A stretch of 64,000 bases of DNA from Azospirillum lipoferum. GTDB lineage: Bacteria > Pseudomonadota > Alphaproteobacteria > Azospirillales > Azospirillaceae. Below are positions 59,365 through 64,000 of this stretch, piece after piece. Both the position numbers and the translations under genes were made by a program. Within the stretch, counting starts at the first letter, position 1. Every line of letters starts with the position of its first letter. A model generated the notes under the pieces. It made no database searches. It saw only the letters and a program-made list of their open reading frames with translations, and was not told the origin of the DNA. The stretch spans positions 24,011-88,010 of the forward strand of contig NZ_JALJXJ010000026.1 of NCBI RefSeq assembly GCF_024170005.1, written 5' to 3'.

Positions 59365-62094
59365 GATCTCCATCCCCACCGGCCTCGCTTCCGTCAGCAG
59401 TGTGTCCAGAACCTCGACCAGATGGTCGATGCGATACGGCTTCGGCAGCACCATCACGCCGGTGGCTCGGGCGACCTCCTCGCTGTAGCCGGTCGCCAGC
59501 ACGACGGGCAGGTCCGGCCTCAGCTTCTGCGCCGTGCGGGCGAGATCGACGCCGCTCATGCTGCCGGGCATCACCACGTCGCTGAACAGCAGGTCGAAGC
59601 CACCGGCTTCCAGCAGGGGCATCGCCTCGTCGGCCGTCCCGGCGCGGGTGATGGTGAAGCCGGCATCCTCCAGTGCCGTCGCCACCGTCAGCGCCACGAT
59701 GGGGTCGTCCTCCACCACCAGCACATGGCCGCCGACGCGGCTGGCGCCGGCCTCCGCCACCGCCGGTTCCACCGAGGCCGCCGGGGCGGCGGTGCCGGAC
59801 CGGCGGATCAGCATGCCGATGGTGGTGCCGCGCCCTTCCTCGCTCTCGATCCAGGCGGTGCCGCCGGAATGGCGGGCGAAGCCGTAGACCTGCGACAGCC
59901 CCAGTCCGCTGCCCTTGCCGATCTCCTTGGTGGTGAAGAAGGGATCGAAGGCACGCGCCCGCACCTCGGCCGCCATGCCGGTGCCGGTGTCGCTCACCGT
60001 CAGCCGCACGAACTCACCCGACAGCCCCTCCGGTTCGCCCTGCGTCAGGGTCACGTTGGCCGCCCGGATCGTCAGCACGCCACCCTCCGGCATCGCATCG
60101 CGCGCATTGACCACGAGGTTCAGCAGGGCCAGCTCCAACTGCGTCGCATCGACCTCCACCGGCCACAGCCCGGTGGCGAAGTCCACCTCCAGCCGGATGT
60201 CGGCGCGCAGAGCCCGGTTGAGCAGTTCCGACGTGCCGAGGATCCGGTCGCGCAGATCGACCGTCTCCGGCCGCAGGGCCTGCCGGCGGGCAAAAGCCAT
60301 CAGTTGCTGCACCAGCTTGGCACCGCGGTCGACCGCCTGACGCCCGGCGTCGACCAGCGGCTGGATGCGCGTCCCCTCCGCCCGCTTCTCGATCATGTGC
60401 AGGCAGCCGGACAGCGCCTGGAGCAGGTTGTTGAAGTCGTGGGCGACGCCGCCGGTCATCTGCCCCAGCGCCTCGGTCTTCTGCGTCTGCAACAGGGCGA
60501 CCTGGACCCGCTCGCGCTCCGCCACCTCTTCGGCGACACGGGCCTCCAGCGTGGCGTTGAGCTGATGCAGTTCCTCCTCCGCCCGCTTGGCCTCGGTGAC
60601 GTCGCTGCCCTCCACGAACAGGCCGCTGACCCGCCCGTTCTCATCCTTGATCGGCTGGTAGACGAAGGTGAGGAAGCGCTCCTCCAGCGGCCCGCCCGGC
60701 CGGCGCTGGAAACTGATGGGCATGTTGCGCCCGACGAAGGTCTCGCCGCTGGCATAGACGCGGTCGAGCAGCTCGAAGAAGCCCTGGCCTTCCACCTCCG
60801 GCAGAGCCTCGCGCGCCGGGCGGTCCACCAGATCCTGGCGGCCGACCAGCTGCATGTAGGTGTCGTTCGCCAGTTCGAAGACATGGTCCGGCCCGCGCAG
60901 CACGCACATGAAGCCAGGCGCTTGCCGGAACAGGGCGCGCAGCCGCTCCCCTTCCGCCGCCAGCCGGGCGTTGGCCGCCTCCACCGCGGCGCGTTCGCGC
61001 ATCAGCGCCTTGTTGGCCGCCCGCAGCGCCGCTTCGGCGAGCGCCCGCTCCACCGCCGCCCAGGTCCGCTCCGCCACATCCTCCGCCAGGGCGGCATCGG
61101 TGTCGGTCCAGTGGCGCGCCTTGGCCTCGTGCAGATAGAGGATCGCCGTCAGCTGCCCCGCCTTCAGCAGAGGCACGACCAGCAGCGACTGCGCCCCGAT
61201 GCCGGTGAAGGCCGCCGCCGGTCCATTGCCACTCGTGCGTGGGTCGCTGGCGACATCGTCGACACGCAGCGTGTAACCCGCCCGCAGCTCCGCGATCAGT
61301 GCCGGACCGAAGCTGTCGAGCAGCCGGGACTGGCCGGCGAGGCTCTCCACCCCGCTGTCGCACCAGTCGCGCTCGACCGAGATCAGGCTGCCGGTCGGAT
61401 CGGTGCGGCCATAGCCGGCCCGCCCCACCCCCAGATGGCGGCCGATCGCCTCGGCGGCGGCGGCGGTGATGCCGACCGGGTCGTTCAGCCCGCGCAGCTT
61501 TTCCGCCAGATCGAGCTGGAAGGTCAGCCGCCGTTCGGCCAGCACCCGGGCGGTGTTCTCGGTGCAGGCGCAGAACATGCCGGCGACATGGTCGGTCTCG
61601 TCGCGGACCGGGCTGTAGGAGAAGGTGAAATAGGTCTCCTCCCGGTAACCGTGCCGCTCCATGAACAGCAGCCGGTCCTCGTGGTAGGTCGCCTCGCCGG
61701 CGAGCGCCCGCGCCACCAGCGGAACCAGATCGTCCCAGATGTCGGCCCATACCTCGGCGAAGGGGCGGCCCAGCGCCTCCGGCTTGTCGCCCAGGATGGG
61801 ACGGTAGCTGTCGTTGTAGAGGAAGGTCAGCTCCGGTCCCCAAACCGCGAACATGGGAAAGCTGGAGGTCAGCATCAGGTTGACGATGGTGCGCAGCGAC
61901 TGCGGCCAGTCTTCCGGCCGGCCGAGCGGGGTCACCGACCAGTCCATCTCCCGCATCCGCCGGCCCATCTCCCCGCCGCCGGTGAAGACGTCCGGACCGG
62001 TGCGGACACCATTCCCCATGCCGTCGGGCGCGCGGTCGGGAGCAGCGGATTGCCGCAGTTTTGCGGCATCCAGCCAGACCGGATCGGTCATCAT
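59347..62094 (-). CDS. Soluble hybrid sensor histidine kinase (PAS-GAF-PAS-HisKA-HATPase-REC)
   Basis: 915 residues, no membrane segment. Order: PAS-like domain (about 55-185; FAVWGPELTFLYNDSYRPILGDKPEALGR), GAF (about 195-350), a short coiled coil, and a second PAS (about 385-505). HisKA follows with the phospho-acceptor His552 in GGVAHDFNNLLQAL, then the HATPase (about 650-765; N-box LLNLVVNARDAMP, G-boxes SDTGTGMA and GSGLGLSQVYG). The C-terminal receiver has Asp839 in LLFSDVVMP and the Lys in LPKPY. A cytoplasmic sensor kinase; the signal and any partner are unknown, and no separate response regulator adjoins. A perfect palindrome lies 35 bases upstream of the start. Confidence 0.92.
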   Translation of the reverse strand: MMTDPVWLDAAKLRQSAAPDRAPDGMGNGVRTGPDVFTGGGEMGRRMREMDWSVTPLGRPEDWPQSLRTIVNLMLTSSFPMFAVWGPELTFLYNDSYRPILGDKPEALGRPFAEVWADIWDDLVPLVARALAGEATYHEDRLLFMERHGYREETYFTFSYSPVRDETDHVAGMFCACTENTARVLAERRLTFQLDLAEKLRGLNDPVGITAAAAEAIGRHLGVGRAGYGRTDPTGSLISVERDWCDSGVESLAGQSRLLDSFGPALIAELRAGYTLRVDDVASDPRTSGNGPAAAFTGIGAQSLLVVPLLKAGQLTAILYLHEAKARHWTDTDAALAEDVAERTWAAVERALAEAALRAANKALMRERAAVEAANARLAAEGERLRALFRQAPGFMCVLRGPDHVFELANDTYMQLVGRQDLVDRPAREALPEVEGQGFFELLDRVYASGETFVGRNMPISFQRRPGGPLEERFLTFVYQPIKDENGRVSGLFVEGSDVTEAKRAEEELHQLNATLEARVAEEVAERERVQVALLQTQKTEALGQMTGGVAHDFNNLLQALSGCLHMIEKRAEGTRIQPLVDAGRQAVDRGAKLVQQLMAFARRQALRPETVDLRDRILGTSELLNRALRADIRLEVDFATGLWPVEVDATQLELALLNLVVNARDAMPEGGVLTIRAANVTLTQGEPEGLSGEFVRLTVSDTGTGMAAEVRARAFDPFFTTKEIGKGSGLGLSQVYGFARHSGGTAWIESEEGRGTTIGMLIRRSGTAAPAASVEPAVAEAGASRVGGHVLVVEDDPIVALTVATALEDAGFTITRAGTADEAMPLLEAGGFDLLFSDVVMPGSMSGVDLARTAQKLRPDLPVVLATGYSEEVARATGVMVLPKPYRIDHLVEVLDTLLTEARPVGMEIPSPPR

Positions 62095-62538
62095 GCCACC
62101 GAGACCGTGGCCTTGATGCTACGGCGGCAATGAACGTTCATTAGAGAAAACATAAAATTTCCCGGGTAGATCATGGCGAAAGAATAGGCAATCGCAAGAT
62201 GGGTGGCAATCAGCGCCCTCTAGCCATTTGGGAGTAGTGTCCTCGTATCTTTCTGCGGATGCGACCTTTGCATCTCTGCCGATTTTGTCGAGATCATCGC
62301 AGCCGGTAGCGGTTTCTTATCCTGACCGGGGGATTGTCGGGCAACCGTTCACCCTTCGCCGTTTTTTCGGAGCGTGCTCGCGGGTCCGTTCGATCCATTC
62401 GCCATTTCGGCTTCATCAATTTGACGTCCGTCGCACGCAAGGCAGCCGCGCAGGTCCCGGCGTGGAACCGGCGCGGCGGCGACCATACCTTGAATGGCAA
62501 CCGATGGCCGCCAGCCGGCCCCCACTATGGACCGTGCC
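62095..62538. other. Intergenic region upstream of the kinase and the LLM oxidoreductase
   Basis: 444 bases, less GC-rich near 62130-62340. It contains the palindrome at 62129-62142 and otherwise no recognisable gene, RNA or repeat. Short frames read through it from the oxidoreductase side lack family similarity. Confidence 0.45.
62129..62142. promoter_or_regulatory. Perfect palindrome upstream of the kinase, candidate operator
   Basis: AATGAACGTTCATT is a perfect 14-bp palindrome 35 bases upstream of the kinase start, in an AT-rich patch that probably holds its promoter. A dimeric regulator site is plausible; the regulator is unknown. Confidence 0.45.
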
Positions 62539-63537
62539 ATGATTCCCTTTTCCGTTCTCGATCTCAGCCCGATCGTCCAGGGGGCGACCGCCGCCGACAG
62601 TTTCCGCAACACCCTCGACCTCGCCCGCCATGCGGAGCGCCTGGGGTACAAGCGCTATTGGCTGGCCGAGCATCACAACATGCCGGGCATTGCCAGTGCG
62701 GCCACCGCCGTGGTGATCGCCCATGTCGCCGCCGGCACCTCGACCATTCGCGTCGGCTCGGGCGGGGTGATGCTGCCCAACCACGCGCCGCTGGTGGTGG
62801 CGGAGCAGTTCGGCACGCTGGCCTCGCTCTACCCCGGCCGCATCGACCTCGGTCTCGGCCGGGCGCCGGGAACCGACATGATGACGGCCCGCGCGCTGCG
62901 CCGCGACATGACCGACAGCGGCGACCGCTTCCCGCAGGATGTCGTCGAGTTGCAGATGTATTTCGAGGAGCCGGAGCCGAACCAGCGCATCCGCGCCGTG
63001 CCGGGCGCCGGGCTGAAGGTGCCCCTGTGGCTGCTGGGCTCCAGCCTGTTCAGTGCGCAGCTGGCGGCGATGCTGGGGCTGCCCTTCGCCTTCGCCTCGC
63101 ACTTCGCCCCCGACATGCTGATGGAGGCGCTGGCGATCTACCGTGCCCGCTTCGAGCCGTCGGCGACGCTCGACAAGCCGCACGCCATGGTCGCCGCCAA
63201 TCTGTTCGCCGCCGATACGGAGGCCGAGGCCCGGCGTATCTTCTCCTCCGCCCAGCAGCAGTTCGCCAACCTGCGCCGCGGCACCCCCGGTAAGCTGCCG
63301 CCGCCGGTGGACGACATCGAGGCGTGGTGGAGCAGCCCGGCCGAAAAGATGATGGTGGATCGCGCGCTCGGCACCATGGCTGCGGTGGGTACGCCGGATC
63401 AGGTGGCGGTCAGGCTGTCGGAGATCATCCGTGCCACCCAGGCCGACGAGCTGATCCTGGCCGGCCAGATCTACGACCACGCTGCCCGCCTGCGCTCCTT
63501 TCAGATCGGGGCGGAGGTGCGTGAGCGGATCGGCTGA
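62539..63537 (+). CDS. LLM-class flavin-dependent oxidoreductase
   Basis: 332-residue luciferase-like monooxygenase family enzyme, probably FMN-linked. The family start is IPFSVLDLSPIVQG, followed by LARHAERLGYKRYWLAEHHNMPGIASAA (hallmark E-H-H), IRVGSGGVMLPNHAPLVVAEQFGTL, and RIDLGLGRAPGTDMMTARALRR. This pattern is that of the MsnO8/YhbW-type subgroup, whose substrates are mostly unknown. The start is set at 62539; ATGs at 62527 and 62494 are in frame, and none has a strong ribosome site. It stands alone, between the kinase and the rRNA leader. Confidence 0.9.
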   Translation: MIPFSVLDLSPIVQGATAADSFRNTLDLARHAERLGYKRYWLAEHHNMPGIASAATAVVIAHVAAGTSTIRVGSGGVMLPNHAPLVVAEQFGTLASLYPGRIDLGLGRAPGTDMMTARALRRDMTDSGDRFPQDVVELQMYFEEPEPNQRIRAVPGAGLKVPLWLLGSSLFSAQLAAMLGLPFAFASHFAPDMLMEALAIYRARFEPSATLDKPHAMVAANLFAADTEAEARRIFSSAQQQFANLRRGTPGKLPPPVDDIEAWWSSPAEKMMVDRALGTMAAVGTPDQVAVRLSEIIRATQADELILAGQIYDHAARLRSFQIGAEVRERIG

Positions 63538-63594
63538 GTGGATCGGGTGGCGACCGGGCCTGGATGAAAATCGCGAGGGGGCCGAAAAAAGCGC

Positions 63595-63623
63595 TTGCGC
63601 GGCATCGGCCGCCGGCCTATACA
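63595..63623 (+). promoter_or_regulatory. Candidate rRNA promoter P1
   Basis: TTGCGC (63595-63600), a 17-base spacer and TATACA (63618-63623), preceded by an A-tract (63585-63590) that could act as an UP element. It lies about 400 bases before the window end, on the strand of the downstream leader. Confidence 0.6.
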
Positions 63624-63721
63624 CCGCCTCCCGCGACGCAGCACGGTCTGACAAGGCAGTGACGCTTCAAGGGAAACAGCGGTCCAAGCAAGTAACTGCC
63701 GAGCGCCTCGAAAAAAAGAGG

Positions 63722-63750
63722 TTGACAGCGAAAGTAAAGATCACTAAATA
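63722..63750 (+). promoter_or_regulatory. Candidate rRNA promoter P2
   Basis: TTGACA (63722-63727), a 17-base spacer and TAAATA (63745-63750), close to the sigma-70 consensus, with A-rich sequence just upstream (63708-63716). Tandem promoters are common for rRNA operons. Confidence 0.7.
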
Positions 63751-64000
63751 AGCCGAACACGACGCGGTGATCCAGAGCGGATCGGCGCTGAAATGTTCGG
63801 AAGCGACGCGTCTCGGCGTTGCGGGTTCATTGACAAGTTAATACCGTGTTGTGAGAAGGGATGCGCAGGCGGCGGCAGTTGGTAGCCGTTGCGGCCTTGT
63901 GGTGTTGGTTTCCTGAAGGGGATCGGCGCAATGAGGATCGTCTGTGCATCTTTTGAGCAGAGAAACTGTGAACAGTATCGACGTATCAGGAGATCGTTAA
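63751..64000 (+). other. Probable rRNA operon leader, 16S gene just beyond the window
   Basis: The stretch has no open reading frame of note and carries features I associate with alphaproteobacterial rRNA leaders: TTCATTGACAAGTTAATA near 63826, then GAAGGGATGCGCAGGCGGCGG near 63855. The bases before the window end (about 63940-64000) are less GC-rich, as in pre-16S leaders. The 16S start itself is not inside the window. Recognition is from memory of such leaders, so this is likely rather than proven. Confidence 0.6.

Noticed and set aside
59239..62133. A 964-codon plus-strand frame opposite the hybrid kinase
   Set aside because: The kinase on the minus strand has every expected motif; the opposite product is His/Arg/Gln/Gly-rich and featureless.
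63830..63850. TTGACA near 63830 as a third rRNA promoter
   Set aside because: No -10 hexamer lies at 16-18 bases (the following sequence is GTGTTGTGAGAAGG). The motif is part of a leader element common in this group.
1..64000. Insertion sequences, integrases, prophage genes or toxin-antitoxin pairs
   Set aside because: No transposase, integrase, phage structural gene or small toxin-antitoxin pair was recognised in any coding region read. The only repeat families seen are iterons and palindromic elements.

Overview
The window is a GC-rich alphaproteobacterial segment, most like Azospirillum or a close Rhodospirillales relative. That assignment is inferred from base composition, gene content and the style of the rRNA leader; no database search was possible. 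It contains an iteron origin with a RepA-type initiator (about 30.7-32.5 kb) and parAB (27.6-29.6 kb). The last 400 bases look like the promoter and leader of a ribosomal RNA operon. Partition and replication genes of plasmid type together with an rRNA operon suggest a chromid rather than a small plasmid. No insertion sequence, CRISPR array, prophage or tRNA gene was recognised.

Layout. 0.1-9.1 kb (+): an OppA-like binding protein, a TPR protein and a His/Gly-rich secreted protein. They are followed by a tight cluster of a divergent alanine racemase, an orphan ABC-type binding protein, a transporter fused to two periplasmic sensor domains, and a GNAT acetyltransferase. 9.2-12.6 kb (-): a chimeric channel with a periplasmic binding domain, a Cys-loop-receptor-like domain, an MscS channel and a cyclic-nucleotide-binding domain. 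12.7-15.4 kb: a siderophore receptor behind Fur-like boxes and a 15-bp tandem repeat. 15.4-18.8 kb (-): a curli operon (csgF, csgG and two curlin-repeat genes). 19.2-20.7 kb: malonyl-CoA synthetase. 21.0-25.1 kb: a catalase-like/CTQ-oxidase fusion with its LodB-type flavoprotein. 25.2-27.6 kb: a LysR regulator and an aldehyde dehydrogenase.

27.6-32.5 kb: parB, parA, a cation efflux gene, the iteron origin and repA. 32.5-37.7 kb: LysR with a quinone oxidoreductase, soxR divergent from an HPP-CBS membrane protein with a strong SoxR box between them, and a D,D-carboxypeptidase. 37.7-45.3 kb: a seven-gene (-) operon (polar amino-acid-type ABC transporter, 2-hydroxyacid dehydrogenase, LacI regulator, FAH-family hydratase). 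It is preceded by a perfect LacI-type operator and faces a divergent MFS gene. 45.4-53.7 kb: an apparently complete salicylate-to-gentisate-to-fumarate plus pyruvate route: AAHS transporter, gentisate dioxygenase, three-component Rieske hydroxylase, isomerase, hydrolase and an IclR regulator. 53.8-59.2 kb: TetR regulator, operator and a two-gene RND pump. 59.3-62.1 kb: hybrid histidine kinase. 62.5-63.5 kb: luciferase-like oxidoreductase. 63.6-64.0 kb: rRNA promoters and leader.

The most unusual items are the four-module channel, the sensor-MFS fusion in its cluster, and the catalase-CTQ-oxidase fusion.
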